DNA of 64,000 nucleotides from Bhargavaea ullalensis (lineage in GTDB: Bacteria > Bacillota > Bacilli > Bacillales_A > Planococcaceae), in assembly GCF_040545425.1 (NCBI RefSeq), contig NZ_JBEPLW010000005.1; one strand, 5' to 3'. The notes under the pieces were generated by a model. That model saw only the letters and a list, made by a program, of their open reading frames with translations, ran no database searches and was not told the DNA's origin. This document shows, one piece after another, positions 16,233-25,313 of this stretch (the first letter of the stretch is position 1; each line of letters begins with the position of its first letter). The translations under genes and the position numbers were made by a program.

Positions 16233-19200
16233 TTGTATTTAAAACGACTGGAAATCTTCGGCTTCAAGTCGTTCGGGGAGCGCATCGGCCTTGATTTTGT
16301 CCCGGGCGTGACGGCGGTCGTCGGGCCGAACGGAAGCGGAAAGAGCAACGTCACCGATGCGATCCGGTGGGTGCTCGGTGAACAGTCCGCCAAAACGCTC
16401 CGCGGCGGAAAGATGGAAGATGTCATCTTTTCGGGCAGCGATTCCAGGAAACCGCTCAACTTTGCCGAAGTTTCCCTGATCCTCGACAATTCGGACGGCC
16501 GTGTGCCGCTCGATTTTCAGGAAATCAGCGTCAGCCGGCGCGTTTTCCGGTCGGGGGACAGCGAGTATCAGATCAACCGGCAGCCGTGCAGGCTCCGTGA
16601 CATCACCGACCTGTTCATGGACTCGGGTCTCGGGAAAGATGCGTTTTCCGTCATCTCCCAGGGTCGGGTGGATGAAATCCTCAACAGCAAGCCGGAAGAC
16701 CGCCGGGCGATTTTTGAGGAAGCGGCCGGAGTGCTGAAATACAAGCAACGCCGCCGGAAAGCCGAGCATAAGCTCTTTGAAACAGAGGACAACCTGAACC
16801 GTGTCCTCGATATCCTTCATGAACTGGAGGCCCGGCTGGAGCCGCTTCGCATCCAGGCGTCGGCGGCCGAAGACTTCCTGGCGATGGGCAGCGAACTGAA
16901 AGCGGCCGAGACGGCCCTTATCGCCCATGACCTTGAAGAAAACCGCAAGCAGAGGAAAACCGCGCGCGCCGTCCTGCGGGAAGCGGCCGAGAAAGAGAAG
17001 AGCGCCGCGGCGGAGGCTGAAAAGAGGGAAGCGGCGCTGAACGGACTCCGCAGCGAATCGGCAGCGCTGGCCGATGAACTGGACGGGCTTCATCAGGCTC
17101 TTTCCGAGGCGGTGGAAAACACCGAGAAGTGGGAAGGGCGCAAGCTCGTCATGCAGGAGCGCCGCACAAATGCGGTCCGGCAGCTGGAACGGCTGCAGGG
17201 CGACCTTTCCGAAACAGAGGCCTCCATCCGTTCCGCGCACAAGAAAAAGGCGGACGCAGAAAGAAACGCTGCGGAGAAAAAAGCCGCACTGTCCGGCTCG
17301 CGGAAGGAAATCCGCCGGCTTCAGGAAGTGGCGGGTCGTCCGCTCGGAGAAACGGAGGAGCGGATCGAGGAACTGAAGGCCCTTTACATCGAGCGGCTCA
17401 GCGAAGAAGCCGCGGTGAACAACGAACGGAAGCATCTTCGCATGCAGGCGGATCAGCAGAAGCTGTCCGCTGAGCGCAACCGTTCCCGGGCCGAGGAAAC
17501 AGCCGCCGAGCTGAAGGACGTCCGCGCACGGTTGGAAGAAGCGAAAAAGCTTGCCCGCAAACTCCGGGAACAGCTTGATGAAGCGGCCGGTGCGGATTCG
17601 GAGCGGGAGGAGGCCGAACGGTCCCTCGCCGTGGAGCTGGCGGAGAAGCAGGAAAAACTTTATAAGGCCTATAGCCTGCAGGAGAAGCTGAAGGGGCGGA
17701 AGGAAGCCCTTCTCGCCATGGAAGCGGAACACGCAGGCTTTCATTCGGGTGTCAAGGAAGTGCTCCGTGCGGCGGATTCCGGACGGCTGCCCGGGATCGA
17801 AGGGGCGGTCGCCAAGCTGATTGACGTCCGTCCTGAATTCGCCAAGGCGATCGAGACCGCGCTCGGCGGCGGCATGCAGCATATTGTTGCCGCTTCCGAA
17901 GCGGATGCCAGGCGCGCCATCGCCTTCCTCAAGGAAAGCCGGAAAGGCAGGGCGACATTCCTTCCCCTCCCGGTCATGAAGCCACGCCAGATTGACTCCC
18001 CGACCTTGTCGCGGGTGAGCGGCCATGCCGATTTCGCGGGCACAGGCGATTCCGTGGCGACTGCACAGGACAGATACGCGGTGATCGTGCGCAACTTGCT
18101 CGGGAACGTCATCCTTGCGGCCTCGCTGAAGGGGGCAAACGAAATCGCCAAGATGGCCGGATACCGTTACCGGGTCGTGACGCTTGACGGGGACGTGGTC
18201 AATGCGGGCGGTTCGATGACGGGCGGCGGGTCGGAACGGAACAATCCGATCTTCATGAGAAAGGCCGAACTGGAAAGCACATCGGCAGATCTGGACCGCC
18301 TGGAAGCATCCATCCGGAAAGCGGAGCAGTCGGTCGGGCAATTGAAAGAAAAGAAACAGGAGATCTCCGGGCTGCGCAATGCGGCCCGCGGCCGGCTTGC
18401 AGAACTGCGCGCCGAGGAACAGTCTGCGGGGGAACAGCTGGCCGAGCTGAAGTCTTCGGAACGCCGGCTCGCAGACCGGGCTGCTTTGTTCACCGATGAA
18501 GAACAAGGAACCGCCGGTCTTGCGGGCGGCCTGAGCGAACGTCTTGAAGCTGCGGAAAAACGCAAAGCCGAGCTGGCAGGTGAACTGAGGGACATTTCCG
18601 ATGAGATTGAGAAACTCGGCGAGCTGTATGAACAGGGGCGCAACGAGCGAGACCGGATGATGGACCGGCTCGGTGAACTTCGCTCCGAGGCTGCCGTGCT
18701 TTCCGAGCAGGCTGTGCAGGCGTCTGCGGCCGCTTCGGCACTTCAGTCGGAGCTTGAGGCGCTGGATCTCCGCGCCAACCGGCTGAGAGAAGAAATCGGC
18801 TGGCTGGAAGGAGACGGGAGCCACGGCCCCGGACCCGATGAGATCGAGCGTGAACTCTCGGAATGGAAAACTCGCAGAGCGGCCGCGGAGCAGGCGGTGG
18901 CCGACGCCGTGAACCGGCGGGCGGCGCTCGAAAGAAAAACCTCCCTTGAGCAGACCCGCTTCAAAGAAGCCTCTTCCGCACAGGCGGAACATGCACGCTC
19001 GGTCCGCGAAGCGGAACTGCGGGCGGGACGCCTGGATTATGAATTTGAGACGCTTTCTGAAATTCTCCAGGAAGCGTATGGGCTCGACGAGGCGCCTGTT
19101 GCCGATTTTCCGTTTCCCGAAGGGCTGGACGCCGATTCGGCGCGCCGGAAAGTCCGCCTGCTCAAACAGTCGATCGATGAACTCGGCCCGGTCAACACGG

Positions 19201-19826
19201 GGGCCATCGAAGAATTTGCCGCCGTCTCCGAACGGCATGGGTTCCTGTCGGATCAGCGCAGCGACCTGCTGGAGGCGAAAGGCACACTGGAAGAAACGAT
19301 CGGTGAAATGGACGCCGAAGTGACCGAGCGTTTCAGCAGCACATTCCATGCGGTGAACCGCCAGTTCGGCACTGTGTTCGGCGAGTTGTTCGGCGGCGGC
19401 CGGACGGAACTCGTCCTGACGAACCCGGATGACATGCTCACTACGGGAATCGACATTGTCGCCTGTCCGCCGGGCAAAAAGCTGCAGAATCTGAGCCTGC
19501 TGTCCGGCGGGGAGCGCGCGCTCACGGCGATCGCGCTGCTCTTTGCCATACTCAAAGTGCGGCCTGTGCCGTTCTGCGTGCTCGATGAAGTGGAAGCGGC
19601 ACTCGATGAAGCGAATGTTCTCCGTTACAGCCAGTATCTGAAAAAGTTCAGTGATGAAACCCAGTTCATCGTCATCACCCACCGGAAGGGGACGATGGAG
19701 GGAGCGGACGTCCTTTACGGCATCACGATGCAGGAATCCGGCATCTCCAAGCCGGTCTCGGTCAAGCTGACCGAAGGGGACGGCGTAGAATATGAAGAGC
19801 CCGTACCGGCCGGCGGCGCGGGATGA
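16233..19826 (+). CDS. smc: Chromosome partition protein SMC
   Basis: This 1197-residue ATPase forms the condensin core with ScpA/ScpB. The N-terminal head has Walker A GPNGSGKSN (31-39). Two long coiled coils flank the hinge (about 510-665), which contains IEGAVAKLIDV and GGSMTGGG. The C-terminal head has the LSGGERAL signature (about 1089) and Walker B VLDEVEAALDEAN. The start is TTG one base after rnc, with the ribosome site inside the rnc end. The coils are rich in Ala, Glu and Arg, which gives long open frames on the other strand. Confidence 0.97.
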   Translation: MYLKRLEIFGFKSFGERIGLDFVPGVTAVVGPNGSGKSNVTDAIRWVLGEQSAKTLRGGKMEDVIFSGSDSRKPLNFAEVSLILDNSDGRVPLDFQEISVSRRVFRSGDSEYQINRQPCRLRDITDLFMDSGLGKDAFSVISQGRVDEILNSKPEDRRAIFEEAAGVLKYKQRRRKAEHKLFETEDNLNRVLDILHELEARLEPLRIQASAAEDFLAMGSELKAAETALIAHDLEENRKQRKTARAVLREAAEKEKSAAAEAEKREAALNGLRSESAALADELDGLHQALSEAVENTEKWEGRKLVMQERRTNAVRQLERLQGDLSETEASIRSAHKKKADAERNAAEKKAALSGSRKEIRRLQEVAGRPLGETEERIEELKALYIERLSEEAAVNNERKHLRMQADQQKLSAERNRSRAEETAAELKDVRARLEEAKKLARKLREQLDEAAGADSEREEAERSLAVELAEKQEKLYKAYSLQEKLKGRKEALLAMEAEHAGFHSGVKEVLRAADSGRLPGIEGAVAKLIDVRPEFAKAIETALGGGMQHIVAASEADARRAIAFLKESRKGRATFLPLPVMKPRQIDSPTLSRVSGHADFAGTGDSVATAQDRYAVIVRNLLGNVILAASLKGANEIAKMAGYRYRVVTLDGDVVNAGGSMTGGGSERNNPIFMRKAELESTSADLDRLEASIRKAEQSVGQLKEKKQEISGLRNAARGRLAELRAEEQSAGEQLAELKSSERRLADRAALFTDEEQGTAGLAGGLSERLEAAEKRKAELAGELRDISDEIEKLGELYEQGRNERDRMMDRLGELRSEAAVLSEQAVQASAAASALQSELEALDLRANRLREEIGWLEGDGSHGPGPDEIERELSEWKTRRAAAEQAVADAVNRRAALERKTSLEQTRFKEASSAQAEHARSVREAELRAGRLDYEFETLSEILQEAYGLDEAPVADFPFPEGLDADSARRKVRLLKQSIDELGPVNTGAIEEFAAVSERHGFLSDQRSDLLEAKGTLEETIGEMDAEVTERFSSTFHAVNRQFGTVFGELFGGGRTELVLTNPDDMLTTGIDIVACPPGKKLQNLSLLSGGERALTAIALLFAILKVRPVPFCVLDEVEAALDEANVLRYSQYLKKFSDETQFIVITHRKGTMEGADVLYGITMQESGISKPVSVKLTEGDGVEYEEPVPAGGAG

Positions 19827-19838
19827 AAGGGGACGGCC

Positions 19839-20858
19839 ATGAGCTTCTTCAAAAAACTGAAAGACAAAATCTCCGGCAAACCGGATGAAACAACCGAGAA
19901 ATACAAAGAAGGGCTTGAAAAGACGCGCACTTCATTCACCTCAAAAGTCAATGACCTGATCGCCCGATACCGTAAAGTCGATGAGGACTTTTTCGAAGAG
20001 CTGGAAGACCTGCTCCTCCAGGCGGATGTCGGGTTCGAAACGGTCATGGACCTGATGGACGACCTCCGCTTTGAAGTCCAGCGCAAAAACGTGAAGGACA
20101 CGGAAGGCATCCAGTCGGTCATCTCCCAGAAGCTGGTCGACATCTACCGCGGCGGCGGCGAAGAAGACAGCGCGCTCAACATCCAAGAAGGCGAACTCAC
20201 CGTCCTTTTGTTCGTCGGCGTGAACGGCGTCGGGAAAACGACGACGATCGGCAAGCTGGCGCGCAGATTCATCGAAGAAGGGAAAACGGTCATGCTTGCT
20301 GCGGGGGATACGTTCCGTGCCGGGGCGATCGACCAGCTCCAGGTCTGGGGCGACCGGGTCGGCGCCGAAGTGATCCGCCAGACGGAAGGATCCGATCCGG
20401 CGGCGGTCATGTATGACGCCATCCGGGCGGCCAAAAACCGGAAAGTCGATGTCCTGATCTGCGACACGGCCGGCCGGCTCCAGAACAAAGTCAACCTGAT
20501 GAACGAACTCCAGAAAGTCCACCGGGTCATCAGCCGGGAAATCCCGGGTGCGCCGCATGAGACGCTCCTTGCGCTTGATGCGACGACGGGCCAGAACGCC
20601 CTCATCCAGGCCGAGACGTTCAAGGAAGCGACGGACGTGACCGGCATCGTCCTCACGAAGCTGGACGGCACGGCGAAGGGCGGGATCGTGCTTGCCATCC
20701 GGAACAAGCTCGGCATTCCGGTGAAGCTTGTCGGACTCGGGGAAGGCATGGACGATCTGCAGCCGTTTGACGCCGAACGCTACGTCTACGGGCTGTTTGC
20801 GGAAGGACTTGAACAGGAGGAGTCCGCCGAAGACGGGCGGGGCGGAGAAGAAGAATGA
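19839..20858 (+). CDS. ftsY: Signal recognition particle receptor FtsY
   Basis: FtsY is the membrane-associated SRP GTPase that accepts ribosome-nascent chains from Ffh. At 339 residues it has only a short N-terminal part (MSFFKKLKDKISG, an amphipathic membrane-targeting helix), followed by the NG domain: G1 GVNGVGKTT (127-135), DTAGR and TKLDGTAKGG. The long acidic A domain of E. coli FtsY is missing, as is usual in Bacillota. It lies 12 nt after smc. Confidence 0.97.
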   Translation: MSFFKKLKDKISGKPDETTEKYKEGLEKTRTSFTSKVNDLIARYRKVDEDFFEELEDLLLQADVGFETVMDLMDDLRFEVQRKNVKDTEGIQSVISQKLVDIYRGGGEEDSALNIQEGELTVLLFVGVNGVGKTTTIGKLARRFIEEGKTVMLAAGDTFRAGAIDQLQVWGDRVGAEVIRQTEGSDPAAVMYDAIRAAKNRKVDVLICDTAGRLQNKVNLMNELQKVHRVISREIPGAPHETLLALDATTGQNALIQAETFKEATDVTGIVLTKLDGTAKGGIVLAIRNKLGIPVKLVGLGEGMDDLQPFDAERYVYGLFAEGLEQEESAEDGRGGEEE

Positions 20859-20875
20859 CAGACAAGGTGATTACC

Positions 20876-20904
20876 TTGACAGAACCTTCTTTCCTGTATA
20901 AAAT
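20876..20904 (+). promoter_or_regulatory. Sigma-A promoter of ylxM-ffh
   Basis: Consensus TTGACA (20876-20881), a 17-nt spacer and TAAAAT (20899-20904), 32 nt upstream of ylxM. A short inverted repeat (20863-20868 with 20873-20878) overlaps the -35 box. Confidence 0.8.
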
Positions 20905-20936
20905 GACATCGTCAAGAGACGGGAGGAGGGGTTCGG

Positions 20937-21272
20937 ATGCTTCTTGAAAAGACGACCCGCATGAACTTCCTGTTCGATTTTTACCAGGCGCTTCTGACGG
21001 AGAAGCAGCGCAGCTACATGGAACTGTATTACCTGAATGACCTGTCGCTCGGTGAAATTGCCGAGCAGTACGGCGTGTCCAGGCAGGCCGTGTACGACAA
21101 CATCCGGCGCACCGAAGCGATGCTTGAGGAGTATGAGGAAAAGCTCCAGCTCTTCGGCAAGTTCCGCGGACGGCGAGATGCGATCGATTCGCTGTCGGAA
21201 ACGGTGCGTTCGGGCGAAGCGGCGCCGGATGACATCATCAGCCGCCTGGAGGAACTGAAACAGTATGATTAA
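20937..21272 (+). CDS. ylxM: Putative helix-turn-helix protein YlxM (UPF0122)
   Basis: This 111-residue sigma-70 region-4-like protein has a helix-turn-helix at about 37-62 (LSLGEIAEQYGVSRQAVYDN). It is the constant upstream partner of ffh in Bacillota. In streptococci it has been reported to associate with the SRP pathway; in Bacillales its role is not settled. AGGAGG lies 7-8 nt before the ATG and ffh follows after 20 nt. Confidence 0.92.
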   Translation: MLLEKTTRMNFLFDFYQALLTEKQRSYMELYYLNDLSLGEIAEQYGVSRQAVYDNIRRTEAMLEEYEEKLQLFGKFRGRRDAIDSLSETVRSGEAAPDDIISRLEELKQYD

Positions 21273-21292
21273 TAACTGGGAGGCGGGCACAT

Positions 21293-22651
21293 ATGGCATT
21301 TGAAGGATTGGCCGAGCGCCTTCAGAATACGCTTCAGAAGATCAAGGGCAAGGGCAAGGTGACGGAGGCCGACGTCAAGGAAATGATGCGCGAAGTCCGC
21401 TTTGCCCTCATCGAAGCCGACGTCAACCTCAAAGTCGTCAAGGAATTCGTCAAAAAGGTGAGCGAGCGCGCAGTCGGCTCGGACGTGATGGAAAGCCTCA
21501 CGCCGGGCCAGCAGGTCGTCAAGATCGTCCGTGACGAGCTTGCCGAGCTGATGGGCGGAGAATCCGAAGCGATGACGTTCGCCAAAAAGCCGCCGACCGT
21601 CATCATGATGGTCGGCCTGCAGGGTGCCGGTAAAACGACGACGACCGGCAAGCTCGCAAACCTCATCCGAAAGAAATACAACCGGAAACCGCTCCTTGCA
21701 GCCGCCGACGTCTACCGGCCCGCCGCAATCCAGCAGCTGGAGACGATCGGCAAGCAGCTCAGCGTGCCGGTATTCTCACTCGGCACGGAGGCATCTCCGG
21801 TCGACATTGCCAAACAGGCGGTCGAGAAAGCGAAGGAAGAGCACTACGATGTGGTCTTCATCGACACGGCGGGCCGGCTCCAGATCGACGAGGCGCTCAT
21901 GGGCGAGCTCAGAGACATCCATGAAGCCGTTGCGCCGGATGAAGTGTTCCTCGTCGTCGACGCCATGACCGGACAGGTAGCGGCCAATGTGGCGGAGACG
22001 TTCGATCAGCAGGTCGGCGTGACCGGCATCGTCCTGACGAAACTCGACGGCGACACGCGCGGCGGTGCCGCGCTGTCGATCCGGTCCGTCACGGGCAAGC
22101 CGGTGAAGTTTGCGGGGATGGGAGAAAAACTCGACGCGATCGAGCCGTTTCACCCGGAACGGATGGCTTCCCGGATTCTTGGCATGGGCGATGTCATGTC
22201 GCTCATCGAGAAGGCGCAGGCGGGTGTCGACGAAGAGAAGGCCAAGGAGCTTGAACAGAAATTCCGGGAGCAGTCGTTCACGTTCGACGACTTCCTGGAA
22301 CAGCTGGAGCAGGTGAAGAAGATGGGGCCGCTTGATGAGCTCCTGAAGATGCTTCCCGGCGCCGGCAAGATCAAAGGGCTTGAAAACGCCAAGGTCGACG
22401 AAGGACAGATGGGCCGCGTTGAAGCCGTCATCAAGTCGATGACCACGGCGGAAAAGACGAACCCGGAAATCATCAACTCCAGCCGGAAAAAGCGGATTGC
22501 CCGCGGTTCGGGCACATCCATCCAGGAAGTGAACCGTCTTCTCAAGCAGTTTGAGGAGATGAAGAAAATGATGAAGCAGATGTCAAACATGCAGCAGGGC
22601 AAAGGCCGGAAAAAGATGAAACTTCCGGGGCTCGATTCGCTGTTTAAATGA
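21293..22651 (+). CDS. ffh: Signal recognition particle protein Ffh
   Basis: This SRP GTPase binds signal sequences and SRP RNA. The 452 residues comprise an N domain, a G domain (G1 GLQGAGKTT at 108-116, DTAGR, TKLDGDTRGG) and a Met-rich C-terminal M domain. The M domain has the RNA-binding SRKKRIARGSG region, the MKKMMKQMSNMQQGKG segment and the PGLDSLFK end. It follows ylxM by 20 nt and is followed by a new promoter for rpsP. Confidence 0.98.
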   Translation: MAFEGLAERLQNTLQKIKGKGKVTEADVKEMMREVRFALIEADVNLKVVKEFVKKVSERAVGSDVMESLTPGQQVVKIVRDELAELMGGESEAMTFAKKPPTVIMMVGLQGAGKTTTTGKLANLIRKKYNRKPLLAAADVYRPAAIQQLETIGKQLSVPVFSLGTEASPVDIAKQAVEKAKEEHYDVVFIDTAGRLQIDEALMGELRDIHEAVAPDEVFLVVDAMTGQVAANVAETFDQQVGVTGIVLTKLDGDTRGGAALSIRSVTGKPVKFAGMGEKLDAIEPFHPERMASRILGMGDVMSLIEKAQAGVDEEKAKELEQKFREQSFTFDDFLEQLEQVKKMGPLDELLKMLPGAGKIKGLENAKVDEGQMGRVEAVIKSMTTAEKTNPEIINSSRKKRIARGSGTSIQEVNRLLKQFEEMKKMMKQMSNMQQGKGRKKMKLPGLDSLFK

Positions 22652-22669
22652 TGTGTTAAGAAAAAACAC

Positions 22670-22698
22670 TTTACAAACGGAAAAACCCTTGATAATAT
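22670..22698 (+). promoter_or_regulatory. Sigma-A promoter of rpsP-khpA
   Basis: TTTACA (22670-22675), 17 nt, TAATAT (22693-22698), 36 nt upstream of the rpsP ATG. The surrounding AT-rich stretch stands out in this GC-rich window. Confidence 0.8.
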
Positions 22699-22734
22699 AC
22701 TATCTTGTGTGAAACTACTCGGAGGTGCTATCAA

Positions 22735-23007
22735 ATGGCAGTTAAAATCAGACTCAAACGCATGGGCGCAAAAAAGACGCCTTTCTATCGTATTGTTGTA
22801 GCGGACTCCCGCTCCCCGCGTGACGGACGCCAAATCGAAACGATCGGGACATACAACCCGCTCACGAAGCCGGCTGAACTCAAGATCGACGAAGAGCTTG
22901 CGCTCAAGTGGCTCCAAGACGGCGCAAAGCCGTCCGACACGGTCCGCAACCTTCTCGCCACACAGGGAATCATGGAGAAATACCACAACGCCAAGACCGC
23001 AAAATAA
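22735..23007 (+). CDS. rpsP: 30S ribosomal protein S16
   Basis: S16 has 90 residues beginning MAVKIRLKRMGAKKTPFYRIVVADSR, the family hallmark. ATG 22735 follows GGAGGTG; the in-frame start at 22705 would add 10 residues that run through the ribosome site. It is followed after 18 nt by khpA, as in most Bacillota. Confidence 0.98.
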   Translation: MAVKIRLKRMGAKKTPFYRIVVADSRSPRDGRQIETIGTYNPLTKPAELKIDEELALKWLQDGAKPSDTVRNLLATQGIMEKYHNAKTAK

Positions 23008-23025
23008 TTCATTCACGGGGGCGAC

Positions 23026-23259
23026 ATGATGAAAAGGCTGATCGAGACGATTGTCAAACCGCTCGTTGATCATCCGGATCAGGTCCGGGTGGAGACGGAG
23101 GAACAGGAAGGCAGACTCGTCTGCAGACTGTCCGTCCATCCGGATGACATGGGAAAAGTGATCGGAAAGCAAGGTCGGGTCGCCAGTGCGATCCGCACCG
23201 TTGTGAACTCAGCTTCCGCCGCCGGCCGGAAACGGGTGCGCGTGGACATCATGGACTGA
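23026..23259 (+). CDS. khpA: KH-domain RNA-binding protein KhpA (YlqC)
   Basis: This 77-residue protein is a single KH domain with the loop VIGKQGRVASAIRTVV (GxxG = GKQG). KhpA pairs with KhpB/Jag and binds RNA, affecting cell elongation in streptococci. It could start at either of two adjacent ATGs (23026 or 23029). B. subtilis has ylqD between this gene and rimM; here there is only a 73-nt gap with a terminator. Confidence 0.92.
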   Translation: MMKRLIETIVKPLVDHPDQVRVETEEQEGRLVCRLSVHPDDMGKVIGKQGRVASAIRTVVNSASAAGRKRVRVDIMD

Positions 23260-23261
23260 CT

Positions 23262-23292
23262 GGAAGGAAGGAGCATCTGTTCCTTCCTTTTT
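23262..23292 (+). terminator. Terminator between khpA and rimM
   Basis: Perfect 8-bp arms (23262-23269 and 23280-23287), a 10-nt loop, then five T residues. Confidence 0.75.
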
Positions 23293-23332
23293 CTTTCATT
23301 ATGGGCCGGATGAATGCCAAGGAGGAATCCCA

Positions 23333-23848
23333 ATGAATTGGTACAACGTCGGAAAAATTGTCAATACGCACGGCATCCGCGGTGAAGTGCGGGTGATCTC
23401 CAGGACCGACTTTCCGGAGGAGCGGTATGCCGAAGGCGCCCGCCTCGGCCTGTTCATGCCGGGGGCGCAAGAGCCGGTCATCCTGACGGTCGCCTCACAC
23501 CGTGTCCACAAAAACTTCGACCTGCTGACGTTTGAAGGACATCCGAACATCAATGACGTCGAAAAGTACCGCGACGGCGTGCTGAAAGTGTCGGAAGCGG
23601 ATCTCGGCGAGCTGGGCGAGGGCGAGTACTATTATCATGAAATCGTCGGCTGCACAGTCTACGCGGAAGACGGCACGGAGATCGGGGAAGTCACCGAAGT
23701 GATCGGCACCGGTGCGAACGATGTATGGGCGGTCAAGCCGAAGGAAGGCAAGATGCACTACATCCCGTACATCGATGACGTGGTGCTGGAAGTGGACCCG
23801 GAGGAAAAGCGGATTGTGATTGATCCGATCGAGGGGCTGCTGTCCTGA
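23333..23848 (+). CDS. rimM: Ribosome maturation factor RimM
   Basis: RimM helps assemble the 30S head through S19. The 171-residue protein starts MNWYNVGKIVNTHGIRGEVRV (N-terminal barrel), has the YYYHEIVGCTVY linker and a C-terminal PRC barrel (WAVKPKEGKMHYIPYIDDVV). It overlaps trmD by one base, so the two are coupled. Coupling of rimM and trmD is conserved across bacteria. Confidence 0.97.
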   Translation: MNWYNVGKIVNTHGIRGEVRVISRTDFPEERYAEGARLGLFMPGAQEPVILTVASHRVHKNFDLLTFEGHPNINDVEKYRDGVLKVSEADLGELGEGEYYYHEIVGCTVYAEDGTEIGEVTEVIGTGANDVWAVKPKEGKMHYIPYIDDVVLEVDPEEKRIVIDPIEGLLS

Positions 23849-24582
23849 TGAACATTTCCGTTTTGTCGATCTTCCCTGAAATGTTCGAAGGGGTGTTCAA
23901 CTCCTCGATTCTCAAGCGGGCGCAGGAAAGCGGGGCCACCCGTCTGAGCGTCCGGGACTTCCGTGAATTCGCCACCGACAAGCACCACAAAGTCGATGAC
24001 TATCCTTACGGAGGCGGAGCGGGCATGGTGCTGAAGCCGGAGCCGCTGTTCCGTGCGGTCGAGAGCCTGGCGGCGGCAGCAGGGCGCACTCCGCGCATCA
24101 TTCTCATGTGCCCGCAGGGGGAGCGCTTTACCCAGCGCAAGGCGGAAGAACTGTCGCAAGAAGAAGACCTGATCTTCCTGTGCGGCCATTACGAGGGATA
24201 CGACGAGCGAATCCGGAAGCATCTCATCACCGATGAGATCTCGATCGGCGACTTTGTCCTGACAGGCGGTGAGCTTGCCGCAATGAACGTCATCGACAGC
24301 GTGGTCCGGCTTCTGCCCGGCGTTCTCGGCAATGAAGCCTCGCCGGAACATGATTCTTTCTCGACCGGCCTGCTCGAGCATCCGCACTACACCCGGCCGG
24401 CCGATTTCCGGGGCATGAAGGTTCCGGACGTCCTCCTGTCGGGCAACCACGCCGAAATCGACCGCTGGCGGGAGGAACAGTCGCTCACCCGCACATTCGA
24501 ACGGCGTCCCGACCTGCTCCACAAAGCCAACCTCACCGACCGCCAGAAAAACTACCTGAAAAGCATCGGCTGGAAAGGCTGA
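23848..24582 (+). CDS. trmD: tRNA (guanine-37-N1)-methyltransferase TrmD
   Basis: TrmD makes m1G37 in tRNAs, preventing frameshifts. The 244-residue SPOUT enzyme starts MNISVLSIFPEMFEG and shows the knot motifs LMCPQGERF, LCGHYEGYDERI and SIGDFVLTGGELAA. Its ATG overlaps the rimM stop. No convincing T-tract terminator was seen right after the gene; a repeat-containing gap follows. Confidence 0.97.
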   Translation: MNISVLSIFPEMFEGVFNSSILKRAQESGATRLSVRDFREFATDKHHKVDDYPYGGGAGMVLKPEPLFRAVESLAAAAGRTPRIILMCPQGERFTQRKAEELSQEEDLIFLCGHYEGYDERIRKHLITDEISIGDFVLTGGELAAMNVIDSVVRLLPGVLGNEASPEHDSFSTGLLEHPHYTRPADFRGMKVPDVLLSGNHAEIDRWREEQSLTRTFERRPDLLHKANLTDRQKNYLKSIGWKG

Positions 24583-24639
24583 GCCGAACGGGTGTTTTGC
24601 CCTGAAATCGGGGACTTCACAATTCAATTGTGGAACTGA

Positions 24640-24770
24640 TGGCAGCGGAAGATCCGAGACGCCTGCGGGAAAAGCGTCCGTCGAAGACCCCGCAGAGCGG
24701 AGCTCGAGGAGGCTGAGGCGACGCCCGCGGCAAGCGAGGACCTGCAGCGGAAATCAGCCATTCTCCGGTT
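24640..24770. repeat. Dispersed intergenic repeat, copy in the trmD-rplS gap
   Basis: The 345-nt trmD-rplS gap has no gene. Its middle is a GC-rich, partly self-complementary stretch whose core (24711-24737) recurs with one mismatch at 38300-38326 in the codY-rpsB gap. Similar intergenic elements are common in Bacillales genomes (from memory, not checked). The element edges are approximate. The rest of the gap holds the rplS promoter and leader. Confidence 0.6.
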
Positions 24771-24809
24771 TGATTTTTCTTTGCCAGCTCCATTCAATTC
24801 AACTGGTAC

Positions 24810-24838
24810 TTGCCGGCAGACGCCGGTTGTGTTATCAT
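24810..24838 (+). promoter_or_regulatory. Extended -10 promoter of rplS
   Basis: TTGCCG (24810-24815), 17 nt, TATCAT (24833-24838), preceded by TG one base upstream (TGTTATCAT). The start would be near 24845. Confidence 0.7.
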
Positions 24839-24844
24839 TCATTC

Positions 24845-24927
24845 TGTGCTTCCATGCGAAGCACTCGATTACGGTGTTCCGCTGCAGCGCAACAATGCAT
24901 GAGCATCTGTAGCAAGGAGAGGGAAAC
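24845..24927 (+). ncRNA. L19 ribosomal protein leader, probable
   Basis: The roughly 80-nt untranslated leader of rplS begins with a GTGCTT/AAGCAC hairpin (24846-24864) and has further short pairings before the GGAGAGG ribosome site. A conserved L19 leader RNA of this size upstream of rplS is known from Bacillota (Rfam L19_leader). Assignment rests on position, length and the first hairpin. Confidence 0.55.
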
Positions 24928-25272
24928 ATGACAAACATCATTGCAGATATCACGAAGGAGCAACTCCGCACGGATCTCCCGACGTTCCGCCCCGGCGACA
25001 CGGTACGCGTACACGTGAAGGTCGTCGAAGGAACACGCGAACGGATCCAGGTTTACGAAGGGGTTGTCATCAAGCGTCGCGGCGGCGGCATCAGCGAAAC
25101 ATTCACTGTCCGCAAAATTTCCTACGGTGTAGGGGTTGAGCGTACGTTCCCTGTGCACACGCCGAAAATCGCAAAGCTTGAAGTCATTCGCCGCGGTAAA
25201 GTACGCCGTGCGAAACTGTACTACCTCCGCAACCTTCGCGGAAAAGCTGCCCGCATCAAAGAAATCCGATAA
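24928..25272 (+). CDS. rplS: 50S ribosomal protein L19
   Basis: L19 sits at the 30S-50S interface. The 114-residue protein contains FRPGDTVRVHVKVVEG, RIQVYEGVVIKRRGGG and ends with YYLRNLRGKAARIKE, all characteristic. It has its own promoter and structured leader, and a terminator follows. Confidence 0.98.
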   Translation: MTNIIADITKEQLRTDLPTFRPGDTVRVHVKVVEGTRERIQVYEGVVIKRRGGGISETFTVRKISYGVGVERTFPVHTPKIAKLEVIRRGKVRRAKLYYLRNLRGKAARIKEIR

Positions 25273-25282
25273 GCCACTTCGA

Positions 25283-25313
25283 AAGGGAGCCCGCAGCGGC
25301 TCCTTTTCTTTTT
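25283..25313 (+). terminator. Terminator of rplS
   Basis: Arms GGAGCC (25286-25291) and GGCTCC (25298-25303), with A residues on the left pairing into the T-tract TTTTCTTTTT. Confidence 0.8.

Noticed and set aside
16239..19682. A 1147-codon open frame on the minus strand opposite smc
   Set aside because: It mirrors the smc codon frame, reflecting high GC and few stop-complement codons; it has no family-like motifs and no ribosome site, and smc itself is unmistakable.
24583..24927. Insertion sequence in the trmD-rplS gap
   Set aside because: There is no transposase fragment and no flanking target duplication; only a short dispersed repeat is present.
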